Part shown: one piece after another, positions 15,969 to 24,654 of the stretch
How positions within the stretch are numbered: position 1 is the stretch's first letter
How the letters are laid out: every line of letters begins with the position of its first letter
Assembly: GCA_963771595.1 (NCBI GenBank)
Contig: CAVYUC010000028.1
Location: forward strand, 62,001-126,000
Length of the DNA: 64,000 nucleotides
Source of the DNA: CAVYUC01 sp963771595
GTDB lineage: Bacteria > Bacteroidota > Bacteroidia > Bacteroidales > Prolixibacteraceae
Reading direction: 5' to 3'
Made by a program: the position numbers and the translations under genes
The notes under the pieces: model-generated
Databases searched by the model: none
What the model saw: the letters and a program-made list of their open reading frames with translations, nothing else
What the model was told of the DNA's origin: nothing

Positions 15969-18890
15969 CTATACATTTTGTTTTGTTAAAATAAATCCTG
16001 ACAGTTTTTGTTCGTTATTAAAAATTGAATTTACCGACCAGTAAGCAACAATCACTTTGGCATCGGCAGCTATTACTTTTGTTTTTATTATATTATTTTC
16101 TGTTCGCTTCAGGATTTTGTTGGCCTCCTTTTCCATCTTCTTATGTTCCGGTCGGGGAATAAACAATTCGAAAAAATTCTGCTTTAATATTTCCTCCTTT
16201 TTTTTGCCGAAAAAAGTTTCAGCGGCAGCATTAAATTCCAGGATTTCCAAGTCGGCTGACAGGTAAATTATGACATCAGTTGATGCATTTAACAGCAGGC
16301 GAAACTTCTGGCTGGTTTCGGTAAGTTTTTCTTCAACATGCTTCAAAGCTGAGGTGTCGATAAACGTAATCACCAGTCCGTCAATCCGGTCGTCGAACGT
16401 GCGGTAAGGCATTATGCGCGTTGAAAACCACCGGCCGTCTTTTGTTGGAATTTGCTTCTCAATAAATATAAGTGTCTTCAGTACTTCGATAGCATCTTCT
16501 GCCAGTCCGGGGTAAACAAGTTGTGAAACCTGATCGGTAAACGGACGGCCAATATCGCTTTTAATTAGTTGGAAAATTTTGGTTGCCTGATTGGTGAAAC
16601 GGCGAATGTTCAAATCCTTATCGAGAAACAGTGTGGCAATATCAGTACTGTTCAACAAGTTTTTCATGTCGTTGTTTACCCGGGCATAATCATCTACTTT
16701 CGACTGTAATTCGGCATTTACGGTTTGAAGTTCTTCGTTTAGGCTTTGCATTTCTTCTTTCGAGGTGGTCAGTTCCTCGTTGGTGGATTGAAGTTCTTCG
16801 TTGGTGGATTGAAATTCCTCGTTGGTGGATTTCAGTTCCTCCTGCGAAGTCTGCATTTCTTCCATTATATTCTGCACCTCCTCACGGGCATGCTGCAGTT
16901 CTTCCTGAAGTTCCTTTTCCCTGACACTGGCAGTGGTTTCTTTTCCTCTTTTTGAACGGGTATAATGTTCAGAATTTTTGGCAATATCGGTAAATACGAT
17001 CAATATCTTTCCAACCAAAGTTTCTGGGCTGTTAATCCAGTGAATGGCAACGTTTAATGTAATGGTGCTTCCGTTCGTTCCAATTTTAACACGATGCAAA
17101 TCCGCGTCTTCCTTTTTCATGACTACCCTGCGGAAAGCAATGGCAAAATCGTTTTGAAAACCCGGTCGCAACATGGCAAAAATATTCAGGTTTGCCTTCC
17201 CCACCGCAGGTTCGAGGTATTTTCCGGTTCGTCCGCTGATGTACAGAATGTCGCCATTTTCGTTTACCAAAACACCGGCCGGCGAAAATTGGTGAACCAT
17301 CAACTGTTCAACATGCGTTTGAATATTTGCAACCGCTGTATCGGAGGTTTTGTATTCGTTAACAGTCATTTTTGATCGGGAAAAAGAAGAGGGAAAATCG
17401 AACAGATCGGGATTGAGATTCGAATTACCACGTTTATAAATTTTCAGGCTTGAATTTTCAGGTGTAAAAAGATGGCCCTGTGTTCCGAGGGTTTCGGAGC
17501 TGCCCAGCACCAAAGTTCCTTCCGGATTCAGGCTGTAATAAAACAAACCGAGCAGCTTTTTCTGTAATTCGGGGTCCAGATAAATCAGCAGGTTGCGGCA
17601 CGAAATAATATCGATATTGGTAAAAGGCGGGTGCATAATAATGTTGTGCTGCGCAAAAATTATTGTTTCCCTGATTTCGGTATTAATCCGGTAACCATCG
17701 TCGGTTTTGGAGAAAAAACGGCTTAATCGTCGGGGTAATACATCTGCCGCAATATTCTTCGGAAAAAGGCCTTTCCGGGCAGTTTCAATCGCATCATTGT
17801 CCAGGTCGGTTGCAAAAACCTGCAATGAAAATCCTCCGTGTGGATTGATTCTTTCCAGTGCTTCTTTAAATACAATGGCCAGTGAGTAAGCTTCTTCGCC
17901 TGTAGAACAACCCGGTACCCACACCCTTATTGTTGTGCCGGTCTGGTCTTTGGCCACTTTTTTGGCAATCACTTTTTCTTTCAATTCTTCCCAAACCGGG
18001 GCATCGCGAAAAAAACCGGTAACGCCAATCATCAGTTCCTTGAAAAGAATATTTACCTCTTCGGGGTTTTCTTGTAAAAAGTGGATGTACGAATTAATTT
18101 TATCGATTCGGTGTACGCTCATTCGCCGTTCGATGCGACGATAAATAGTATTTTTTTTATACAGCGAAAAATCATTCCCGGTGTGTGTACGCAACAGGAT
18201 GATAATTTTTTCCAGCGCACTTTTATTTTTTTGCTCCCCTTTTAATTCTGATTTTACTTCGGGTAAATGGTTGAAAAAGTCAACCAGTTTTAAATGAATT
18301 TCATCGGACGGGGCAATAATATCAATCAGTCCGGCATCTATTGCATTCCGGGGCATGCTGTCGAATTTTGCGGTTTGCGGTTCCTGGACAATGGCAATTC
18401 CACCTTTTTCTTTAATTGCCTGAAGTCCAATGCTGCCGTCGGAACCCATACCCGAAAGAATGACACCGATGGCAAACTCATACTGATCATCGGCAAGCGA
18501 ACGAAGAAAAAAATCGATGGGAAGGCGCATTCCACGTGCTTCAACAGGTTCAAACAAATAAAGCACCCCCTTTAAAATGGACATGCTTTTGTTGGGCGGG
18601 ATCACATAAACACAATTTGGTTTTACTTTCATCCGATCCTCTGCCTGGTAAACCTTTATTTTGGAGATTCGCTGCAGCAACTCGGGAAGCATTCCTTTTT
18701 GTGTGGGGTCTAAATGCTGAATGACCACATACGCCATTCCGCTGGTATTTGGTACATTACACAGCAGTTGTTCCAGCGCTTCCAGGCCGCCAGCCGATGC
18801 GCCGACACCAATTATCGGAAACTTCCGCGCTGCCAGGGCCGGTTTCTTTTCTTTTAATGCAACTACCGGTTTTGTCTTTTTACTCTTCAA
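15969..18890 (-). CDS. CheB-CheR-PAS fusion protein
   Basis: A 973-residue fusion. Residues 20-210 are a CheB methylesterase domain (GVGASAGGLEALE nucleophile serine, VVIQHLDP histidine, GMGSDGSIGLQ aspartate). Residues 240-500 are a CheR methyltransferase (FSLYKKNTIYRRIERRM; SAM-binding VWVPGCSTGEEAYSLAI). Residues 640-760 form a long heptad coiled coil with repeated STNEELQ units, and two PAS domains follow. There is no REC domain on CheB. Such fusions are common in environmental Bacteroidota and not tied to flagellar chemotaxis; no receptor gene is in the window. It is followed by the PAS-only gene with a 2-bp gap. Confidence 0.92.
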   Translation of the reverse strand: MKSKKTKPVVALKEKKPALAARKFPIIGVGASAGGLEALEQLLCNVPNTSGMAYVVIQHLDPTQKGMLPELLQRISKIKVYQAEDRMKVKPNCVYVIPPNKSMSILKGVLYLFEPVEARGMRLPIDFFLRSLADDQYEFAIGVILSGMGSDGSIGLQAIKEKGGIAIVQEPQTAKFDSMPRNAIDAGLIDIIAPSDEIHLKLVDFFNHLPEVKSELKGEQKNKSALEKIIILLRTHTGNDFSLYKKNTIYRRIERRMSVHRIDKINSYIHFLQENPEEVNILFKELMIGVTGFFRDAPVWEELKEKVIAKKVAKDQTGTTIRVWVPGCSTGEEAYSLAIVFKEALERINPHGGFSLQVFATDLDNDAIETARKGLFPKNIAADVLPRRLSRFFSKTDDGYRINTEIRETIIFAQHNIIMHPPFTNIDIISCRNLLIYLDPELQKKLLGLFYYSLNPEGTLVLGSSETLGTQGHLFTPENSSLKIYKRGNSNLNPDLFDFPSSFSRSKMTVNEYKTSDTAVANIQTHVEQLMVHQFSPAGVLVNENGDILYISGRTGKYLEPAVGKANLNIFAMLRPGFQNDFAIAFRRVVMKKEDADLHRVKIGTNGSTITLNVAIHWINSPETLVGKILIVFTDIAKNSEHYTRSKRGKETTASVREKELQEELQHAREEVQNIMEEMQTSQEELKSTNEEFQSTNEELQSTNEELTTSKEEMQSLNEELQTVNAELQSKVDDYARVNNDMKNLLNSTDIATLFLDKDLNIRRFTNQATKIFQLIKSDIGRPFTDQVSQLVYPGLAEDAIEVLKTLIFIEKQIPTKDGRWFSTRIMPYRTFDDRIDGLVITFIDTSALKHVEEKLTETSQKFRLLLNASTDVIIYLSADLEILEFNAAAETFFGKKKEEILKQNFFELFIPRPEHKKMEKEANKILKRTENNIIKTKVIAADAKVIVAYWSVNSIFNNEQKLSGFILTKQNV

Positions 18891-19044
18891 TTTATTTTTA
18901 TTTTTATGAATATGTCTTCATCTTTTGTCCACCTCAATATATTGCTGTTGTAATTGTCAAATTGTTTCTATCATCTGATCACTTTTTTAAGAAATGGCTC
19001 CACATAATATATAAAATTACAAATTCCCATTTAAATGCACCATC

Positions 19045-19185
19045 TTATTTCGGATTGGAGCCCATTTCCATTAGACTGTTTGCTCCATACCCGGGGCCCT
19101 TCATCCACTTTCTTGCCAACACCAGCAATAACAAAAGGATTACAACTACTGCTACAAGAATATAAAAGGACCGTTTCTCTTCGTA
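19045..19185 (-). pseudogene. small one-helix membrane ORF lacking a start codon
   Basis: The minus frame reads YEEKRSFYILVAVVVILLLL, VLARKWMKGPGYGANSLMEM, GSNPK and stop: a charged N-terminus, one strong membrane helix and a polar tail. The frame is closed by TGA directly before the first Tyr and has no ATG. A one-base change would join it to an upstream ATG or GTG. It lies directly downstream of promoter 4, so it is probably a slightly broken small membrane-stress gene. The remainder of 18891-19417 holds only promoters 4 and 5. Confidence 0.4.
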
Positions 19186-19224
19186 TCATTCACAATTTCA
19201 TCTTATTAACAACTTTTACCGGCA

Positions 19225-19294
19225 CTAAAATATAAAACACGGGTTACGAATTTGTTACATAAATCTTCGAAAAATTTACATGATTCCCACATTT
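19225..19294 (-). promoter_or_regulatory. shared-architecture promoter 4, leftward
   Basis: Minus-strand AAATGTGGGAATCATGTAAA, TGTAA 21 bp on, a 22-bp gap, and TATTTTAG (19225-19232). It faces the small membrane ORF and, about 340 bp further, the CheB-CheR-PAS gene. It lies back to back with promoter 5. Confidence 0.7.
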
Positions 19295-19311
19295 TTTACA
19301 AAACAGTTTCC

Positions 19312-19380
19312 AATGTGTGAATGATGTAACAAATATTAAAAGTTGTGTAAAAACTCAGGATGTAAATACACCTACCTTTA
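19312..19380 (+). promoter_or_regulatory. shared-architecture promoter 5, rightward
   Basis: AATGTGTGAATGATGTAAC (19312-19330), TGTAA at 19346-19350 (21 bp on), a 22-bp gap, then the near-ideal -7 box TACCTTTA (19373-19380). It drives the 45-residue gene and the sugar transferase. Confidence 0.8.
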
Positions 19381-19417
19381 TTTAAAATAATTACCTGTTT
19401 CAAACTATTCATTAAAA

Positions 19418-19555
19418 ATGAAAATTGAATTAAATGAAAAGCTGAAAGATAAAAGGAAAAAAGATTTTTGGAGGGCTATTGGGGAGCAGGATATAATGAA
19501 GCTCAGAAGCCAGCTTGAAATTAACAATCGTTTGCAGCTAACGAAGAACCGTTAA
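19418..19555 (+). CDS. 45-residue charged helical protein
   Basis: ATG at 19418 begins MKIELNEKLKDKRKKDFWRA, and the ORF ends RLQLTKNR before TAA at 19553-19555. The protein is almost wholly helical and strongly charged, with no membrane segment. It starts about 30 nt after the likely transcription start of promoter 5, which supports it as a real gene. No family is recognised. The sugar transferase gene follows 67 bp downstream on the same strand. Confidence 0.55.
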   Translation: MKIELNEKLKDKRKKDFWRAIGEQDIMKLRSQLEINNRLQLTKNR

Positions 19556-19622
19556 AGGTTAACGGAAACAATGAAGTTACTTTGAGGGAAATCAATGATT
19601 ATTTCGACCTAATTATTAATGA

Positions 19623-20261
19623 ATGTATACTACAAAAAGTTTCCAAAATATACCTGATAACCACTTAGGTTTGAAGATGAAAAGAGTTTTTGACTTCTTC
19701 TTCAGCCTGGTGACCATTTTGTTGGGTGCTCCGGTTTTTCTGGTGATTGCCATCGCAATCAAACTTGAGGATGGTGGTCCTGTAATTTTTAAACAGGAGC
19801 GGGTGGGATTAAACGGCCGCCGCTTCCCTATTTTTAAGTTCCGCACCATGGTTGCAAATGCTGAAGCGCTGCAATTTTCGTTGATGGGACTAAATGAACA
19901 GGATGGGCCTGTTTTCAAAATAACAAACGATCCCCGGATTACGCGAACAGGATGGTTTCTGCGAAAAACATCTTTTGATGAACTGCCCCAGTTTTTCAAT
20001 GTGTTGCGGGGCGAGATGTCGGTTGTGGGTCCGCGGCCGCCAATTCCCGCAGAAGTGGAACAGTATCAACAGTGGCAAAAAAGAAGATTGAGCGTAAAGT
20101 CAGGAATTACCTGCATCTGGCAGGTTTCAGGAAGAAACAGCATCTCTTTTGACGAATGGATGAAGCTGGATTTGGAATACATCGACAACTGGTCTTTAAC
20201 ACTGGACGCGATTCTCATTTTTAAAACCATTAAAGTAATATTCACAGGAACCGGAAAATAA
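19623..20261 (+). CDS. undecaprenyl-phosphate sugar phosphotransferase (WbaP/WcaJ-type)
   Basis: A bacterial sugar transferase (monotopic phosphoglycosyl transferase) that transfers a sugar-1-phosphate to undecaprenyl phosphate to start exopolysaccharide or glycan synthesis. After the membrane segment (FFFSLVTILLGAPVFLVIAI) come the family motifs: GGPVIFKQERVGLNGRRFPI, FKFRTM, KTSFDELPQFFNVLRGEMS, VVGPRPP and GITCIWQVSGRN. The catalytic Asp-Glu pair is in FDELPQ. Translation may start at 19677 (MKRVFDFFFS), the usual family start, in preference to 19623. At about 195-212 residues it is the short form without an N-terminal sensor domain. Confidence 0.92.
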   Translation: MYTTKSFQNIPDNHLGLKMKRVFDFFFSLVTILLGAPVFLVIAIAIKLEDGGPVIFKQERVGLNGRRFPIFKFRTMVANAEALQFSLMGLNEQDGPVFKITNDPRITRTGWFLRKTSFDELPQFFNVLRGEMSVVGPRPPIPAEVEQYQQWQKRRLSVKSGITCIWQVSGRNSISFDEWMKLDLEYIDNWSLTLDAILIFKTIKVIFTGTGK

Positions 20262-20346
20262 TTCAAAATTTCACTTACCAAAACTGAAAACAATCATCAA
20301 CCTTACCGCAAAGTTCCTGTTTCCAAACATTTTGAAGCATCTCTGT

Positions 20347-20415
20347 AATGTGTGAATGATGTAAATTATAATGAAAGTTATGTAATATATCAGGCTGCGA
20401 ATGCGCCTACATTTA
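20347..20415 (+). promoter_or_regulatory. shared-architecture promoter 6, upstream of the OmpA lipoprotein
   Basis: AATGTGTGAATGATGTAAAT, a second TGTAA (20381-20385) 21 bp on, a 22-bp gap, then TACATTTA (20408-20415). Transcription would begin near 20421. An ATG at 20417 would then lie before the transcript, so 20459 is the likely start codon. Confidence 0.8.
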
Positions 20416-20458
20416 TATGAAAAAAATGAACAGTTTAAACAATTTTAAAATACAAAAA

Positions 20459-21130
20459 ATGAACAAGTTAAGAATGGGGTTAATCATAGTATTAAGCGCT
20501 GCTTTTATTTTCACGGGCTGTGCTTCATGGAATAAAACACAAAAAGGTGCAGTTATTGGAACGGCCGCGGGCGGCACCGCCGGAGCCGTAATTGGCAGGA
20601 CTTCAGGCAACACTGCGCTGGGAGCAATCATAGGGGCAGCAGTTGGTGGTGCTTCGGGTGCTGTTATTGGCCGGCAAATGGATAAACAGGCCGAAGAAAT
20701 TGCAAAATCAGTACCCGACGCCAAAGTGGAACGCGTGGGCGAAGGGATTGTAGTGGAATTCGCCAGCAACATTTTGTTTGCCTTCGACAAATCGAACCTG
20801 TCGGATGATGCAAAAACCAACCTGGATAAACTGGTTGTTGTGCTGAACACTTATCCGGATACCGACATTGAAGTTCAGGGACATACCGACAGCAAAGGCA
20901 GCCAAACCTATAACCAGACTTTGTCGGAACAGCGGGCAGGTACCGTATCGGGTTACCTGACGGGTAAAGGAATTGCAAGCGGACGTTTAACAATTAATGG
21001 TTTTGGCGAAACCTTGCCAAAATATTCAAACGATACTTCAGAAGGACAGACACAAAACCGCAGAGTTGAATTCCTGATTGCGGCCAACGAAAAAATGAAG
21101 GCAGAAGCTGAAAAAGAAGCAGCCAATTAA
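20459..21130 (+). CDS. OmpA-family lipoprotein with glycine-zipper
   Basis: From MNKLRMGLIIVLSAAFIFTG a signal peptide ends at lipobox FTGC, so the protein is lipid-anchored. A glycine-zipper (GAVIGTAAGGTAGAVIGRTS, GAIIGAAVGGASGAVIGRQM) follows. The OmpA C-terminal peptidoglycan-binding domain comes last (FASNILFAFDKSNLSDDAKT, VQGHTDSKGSQTYNQTLSEQ, TSEGQTQNRRVEFLI). It anchors the outer membrane to peptidoglycan. The start at 20459 is chosen over 20417 because promoter 6 would place 20417 upstream of the transcript. At 223 residues it is the YiaD-like size. Confidence 0.9.
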   Translation: MNKLRMGLIIVLSAAFIFTGCASWNKTQKGAVIGTAAGGTAGAVIGRTSGNTALGAIIGAAVGGASGAVIGRQMDKQAEEIAKSVPDAKVERVGEGIVVEFASNILFAFDKSNLSDDAKTNLDKLVVVLNTYPDTDIEVQGHTDSKGSQTYNQTLSEQRAGTVSGYLTGKGIASGRLTINGFGETLPKYSNDTSEGQTQNRRVEFLIAANEKMKAEAEKEAAN

Positions 21131-21278
21131 ATTTCGATACCATACAAATTTTATGAAATAAACCGGCAAGTTGCGGCGAACACAAAAGAAATGAATATTC
21201 TAATGTGTCGCAGCGGGCCTAAGAAGGAGTAGGATTTCTCAAATTATATGGAAACACAAAACATTAAATAAATTAGTA

Positions 21279-21911
21279 ATGAAAACAAAATTATTTTCTT
21301 TGATATTATTTTTTTCCCTTTCAGCTGCTCTGACATTTGCACAGGGATATGAGGGCTCAAAAACTTCCTTTGCAGTCCTCGGTGGTATAAACCTGCAGAA
21401 TCTGAACGGCAAAGATATAAGCGGCGATAAACTTGAAAACGACTTGCTCATGGGGTTTCATGCCGGAGTAAATGCACAGATCCCCGTGGCACCTGAATTT
21501 TACTTTCAGCCGGGATTGATGTACAGCGTAAAAGGCGCAAAAATTTCGGACACTTCATACAAGCTGTCGTATGTTGAACTGCCGTTGAATTTTGTGTATA
21601 AAGCCCTGGTAGGCAGTGGCTATTTTATGCTGGGATTTGGACCTTACCTGGCTTACGGAATAGGTGGCACGAACACAGAATTTAAAAAGGTGGTGGAAAC
21701 AGGCGATTCATATGCAGTGAAATATGTGAAACCATTTGATGCCGGCGCCAACCTCTTTTTTGGATACGAACTGCCGGCAGGATTATTTCTGCAACTGAAT
21801 ACGCAACTCGGGTTGCTCGACATCAATCCAAAGGACAACCGAATCACCGCTGATGATAAATCGACACTTAAAAATACAGGTTACGGGCTTTCGCTGGGAT
21901 ACCGGTTTTAA
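21279..21911 (+). CDS. porin-like outer-membrane beta-barrel (PorT-type)
   Basis: A 210-residue protein with a signal peptide (LFSLILFFSLSAALTFAQGY). A Bacteroidota outer-membrane barrel domain follows: GGINLQNLNGKDISGDKLEN, LLMGFHAGVNAQIPVAPEFY, FQPGLMYSVKGAKISD and the final strand GYGLSLGYRF with a terminal Phe. The layout matches the 'outer membrane beta-barrel / PorT' family. It follows the OmpA lipoprotein by about 150 bp on the same strand and ends at a strong hairpin terminator. Confidence 0.85.
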   Translation: MKTKLFSLILFFSLSAALTFAQGYEGSKTSFAVLGGINLQNLNGKDISGDKLENDLLMGFHAGVNAQIPVAPEFYFQPGLMYSVKGAKISDTSYKLSYVELPLNFVYKALVGSGYFMLGFGPYLAYGIGGTNTEFKKVVETGDSYAVKYVKPFDAGANLFFGYELPAGLFLQLNTQLGLLDINPKDNRITADDKSTLKNTGYGLSLGYRF

Positions 21912-21934
21912 TACAATATTTTTCAAACACACAA

Positions 21935-21968
21935 AAAGGCTGTCGTTGAATATCAACGGCGGCCTTTT
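21935..21968 (+). terminator. intrinsic terminator after the porin-like gene
   Basis: AAGGCTGTCGTTGA-atat-CAACGGCGGCCTTTTGA forms a GC-rich stem ending in a short T run, 24 bp after the stop codon. Confidence 0.7.
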
Positions 21969-21990
21969 GAGTTTTAAAAAGCTTATTATC

Positions 21991-22195
21991 AATCTCCAAC
22001 ATTAGTAACTGGCAAGTCTACCCCTTATTATAATAACCTTATTACCTAATTTGGTATATCGGATTAATGCCGATGCAGCCGGAATGAACTGAAATCTTCA
22101 AAAACAAATCCTTCAATAAGGTAATAAGGTCCTGGTTTTATTTGGTTTCCGACTCTACTAAGGTTGATAAAATAATAAGGTTTTAGAGCAGGAAT
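21991..22195. repeat. interspersed ~200-bp repeat, copy 1
   Basis: Contains TCTCCAACATTAGTAACTGG, AACCTTATTACCT (22035-22047), GCCGATGCAGCCGGAATG and AAGGTTGATAAAATAA (22160-22175). The same blocks recur in the same order at 23261-23755. It is non-coding. The truncated IS4 gene begins 17 bp after this copy. Confidence 0.6.
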
Positions 22196-22211
22196 AGAAA
22201 CAATTCCTTAC

Positions 22212-23189
22212 GTGTGGTATGGGATGCGAACGTTAGCGGTAGATGGTACGAGACTGGTTTTGCCAAACCACCCAAGTATCATTGAAGAATTCGGGCAGCA
22301 CAAATTTGGGCCGAAAGCTGACAGCCCGCGCTCTTTGGCCATGGGCTCGATGCTTTACGATGTGTTGAACCAGATAACCATCGACAGCAAACTTGCGCCC
22401 TATTCATCCAGCGAACGCGACTTGCTTCTCCAGCATCTGGACAAAGTCAAAGCAGGAGATATGTTGTTGCTTGACAGGGGTTATCCGTGTTTTTGGCTAT
22501 TGTTTTTACTCAAAGCCAAAGGAATAGAATTTTGTGTGCGGTTGAAAGAAGATTGGTGGCTCAAGGTCAAGGAATTTACAGAAAGCGATGAAAAAGAACG
22601 GATTGTTTCTTTTACCCTGCCCAAAAAAGACCGCAAGAAACTGGCTGCCTTCCCCCACATGGTGGATGCCACCATCCAGTGTAGGTTGGTAAAAGTAGAA
22701 CTGGAAAACGGAGAAAAAGAGATACTTTGTACTTCGCTGACCGGTACAGAAAAATATGTATATGAAGATTTTGAGCAACTTTACCACTATCGCTGGAACG
22801 AAGAAGAGGCCTATAAACTGTTGAAAAACCGGGTTGAGTTAGAGGATTTCTCTGGGAAAACAGCAAGGGCGGTAAAACAGGATTTCTTCGCCAAAGTTTT
22901 CCTGATGACACTTTGTGCAGCTTATGCACACCCTATTGAAGAAAAGGTTGTTGCGGAATATCGTGCAGACGAAAAGCGTAAACACGCGCAAAAGATAAAT
23001 CGTACCAATGCTTTGTCGATGACACAAGACATTTTGATTGGGGTGGTAATAAAAAGGAAATACGAGAGGGCGTTGGAGGCTTTCGACAATATAGTAGAGA
23101 ACACCCGTGAAATTGTCCGCCCCGGACGAAGTTTTGAACGAAAAAAACGACCGAAGAAAACTTACTCAATGAATTACAAACGATTATGA
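22212..23189 (+). mobile_element. IS4-family DDE transposase, 5'-truncated
   Basis: A DDE_Tnp_1 (IS4) transposase of which 325 residues remain, entered through a GTG. The first catalytic Asp is in LAVDGTRLVLPNHPSI, the second in MLLLDRGYPCFWLLFLLKAK, and the Glu in YHYRWNEEEAYKLLKNRVEL. That is the Y-x2-R-x3-E signature of the family. The usual N-terminal DNA-binding region of about 100 residues is missing, and repeat copy 1 abuts the break. No terminal inverted repeats were found, so it is a dead relic. The repeats on both sides suggest insertion into, or recombination between, repeat copies. Confidence 0.85.
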
Positions 23190-23260
23190 ACAATCCTTAA
23201 CTAAACGACATTGAATGTGCATTATTAAATTTTGAAATCCAAAAAAACCTTCTTCCTAAT

Positions 23261-23755
23261 TACTAACCTTATTACCTGATTTTGTATCTGATTTATACGG
23301 AATAAAATCCTGCCGATGCAATCGGAATGCACTGTAACTGATGGTTGAATCATCAAAAAGAAATGCTTCAAAAAGTAAAAAGGTTCTGGTTTCATTTTGT
23401 TTTCAGTTGGATACCAAGTCAACGCGATTCTTGAAACTAACATTAAAAAAGAATAACGTCAAGGCAGCAGGTGCAGCGCACCGAAATATTTGTAGGTTGA
23501 GATTTGAATAATCCAATGAAGGTGCAGCCCACCGAAATATCTCTTGTATTACGGTGCGCTGCCTTCCTTTTAAAACAACAGCATTTGTTCTACAAATATT
23601 ATCGCGACGCTGTCGCTATTTACTTTAGATATAGAAGGTTGATAAAATAAAAAAGGTTTTAGGGCTGGAAAAATTTACGTCGCATAAAATTTTGGAATCC
23701 CAAAAACCTTATTCTCAATCTCTAACCTTCGTAACTGGTAAGTCGACCAAAACTT
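23261..23755. repeat. interspersed ~200-bp repeat, copies 2 and 3 (split)
   Basis: AACCTTATTACCT (23265-23277) and CCGATGCAATCGGAATGCAC belong to one copy. AAGGTTGATAAAATAA (23635-23650) and TCTCTAACCTTCGTAACTGG (about 23719-23738) belong to the continuing or next copy. A hairpin element (23470-23615) sits between the two parts. The gap 23190-23754 is wholly repeat DNA with no gene. Confidence 0.55.
23470..23615. repeat. REP-like hairpin element nested in the repeat
   Basis: GGTGCAGCGCACC (23470-23482) and GGTGCAGCCCACC (23521-23533) are followed by inverted TACGGTGCGCTGCC and by GCGACGCTGTCGC. The outer arms AATATTTGTAG and CTACAAATATT pair. It looks like a nested palindromic repeat unit. 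Confidence 0.55.
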
Positions 23756-24307
23756 TATGTTAAATATCGGGGGGGGGGTCTTTGATTTCTGAAAAAAGAC
23801 GGTGTCATTCCGGTAAATTTTTTAAACTGATTCGACAGGTGAGCAATGCTGCTGAAGTGCATTGTAAAAGCAATATCGCTCAGGACGAGGTCGGAATAGA
23901 TTAGCAACTCTTTTACACGTTCCATGCGTTGGACAATAATATATTTCTCAATGGTCATTTTTTCTTTTGCTGAAAATACATTACTGAGGGTGGAGTAACT
24001 AACGTTTACTTTTTCGCTGATGTAATCGGAATAATTTGATTTTGGCAGTTCGTCAGTATGGTACACTAACTGATAAACAGCATCTTTAATTTCTGCAATA
24101 ATCCTGACTTTTTTTATCCACCAGGATTTCCAGTCCCATATCTTTAAGGGCCGAATCAAACAGTAGCAGTTTTTCGTCTGAAATTTCCCCTTCAAATTCC
24201 ACTTCACCCAGTTCCACCGTAATATTCTGAAAACCCAGTTTATTCATTTCGTGCTCAACCATTGTTTTGCAACGACTGCTTTCCATATTTTTGATTTTCA
24301 GTAACAT
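23755..24307 (-). pseudogene. AraC-family regulator frameshifted at a T7 run, with a G10 tract near its end
   Basis: The start at 24307 (MLLKIKNMESSRCKTMVEHE) encodes a small N-terminal sensor part (VELGEVEFEGEISDEKLLLF). At about 24110, in a run of seven T, the frame shifts by one. The AraC DNA-binding domain then continues (VNVSYSTLSNVFSAKEKMTI, EKYIIVQRMERVKELL, SDIAFTMHFSSIAHLSNQFK, KFTGMTPSFFR). A run of ten G at 23769-23778 lies just before the stop and sets the last residues. Both homopolymers could slip. Promoter 7 is directly upstream. Confidence 0.8.
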
Positions 24308-24338
24308 TTAGATTTTGAATAAGGTGTCAGTAAACCCA

Positions 24339-24408
24339 TAAAATTACACCAGTTAAATTTAAAAAATCTTACATTATTCTCACTAAAAATTACATTATTC
24401 CCACATTT
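24339..24408 (-). promoter_or_regulatory. shared-architecture promoter 7, upstream of the AraC-type gene
   Basis: Minus-strand AAATGTGGGAATAATGTAAT, TGTAA 21 bp on, a 22-bp gap, TAATTTTA (24339-24346). It lies about 35 bp before the regulator's start. The regulator could therefore belong to the regulon or control it. Confidence 0.75.
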
Positions 24409-24592
24409 ATAATTTAGGACGTGAACTTTCCAAAGTCCGGGATTCTTTAACCTAAAACCAAAGCAAAAAACGTGAAGTCAGGCCACTGGTATCGCTGCGC
24501 AAGAAATTCAACATCCTTTTTCATTCGAACTATTCATTTCTTCCAAACCATGAGCAGATTTCTTTGCGTTATATTCCGTTAAATTATACGCA

Positions 24593-24627
24593 AAATAAAA
24601 CCGCGCATTTTTTTACAATGCGCGGTG
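24593..24627 (-). terminator. intrinsic terminator of the OmpA-type gene
   Basis: On the minus strand, ACCGCGCATT-gtaaaaa-AATGCGCGG is followed by TTTTATTTT, 28 bp after the stop of the OmpA-family gene. The rest of 24308-24654 holds only promoter 7. Confidence 0.85.
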
Positions 24628-24654
24628 GTTGAACCTTCAAATCAACAACGTGAA

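Noticed and set aside
20417..20458. ATG at 20417 as the start of the OmpA lipoprotein
   Set aside because: The promoter's -7 box ends at 20415, so this ATG would precede the transcript; from 20459 a normal lipoprotein signal is obtained.
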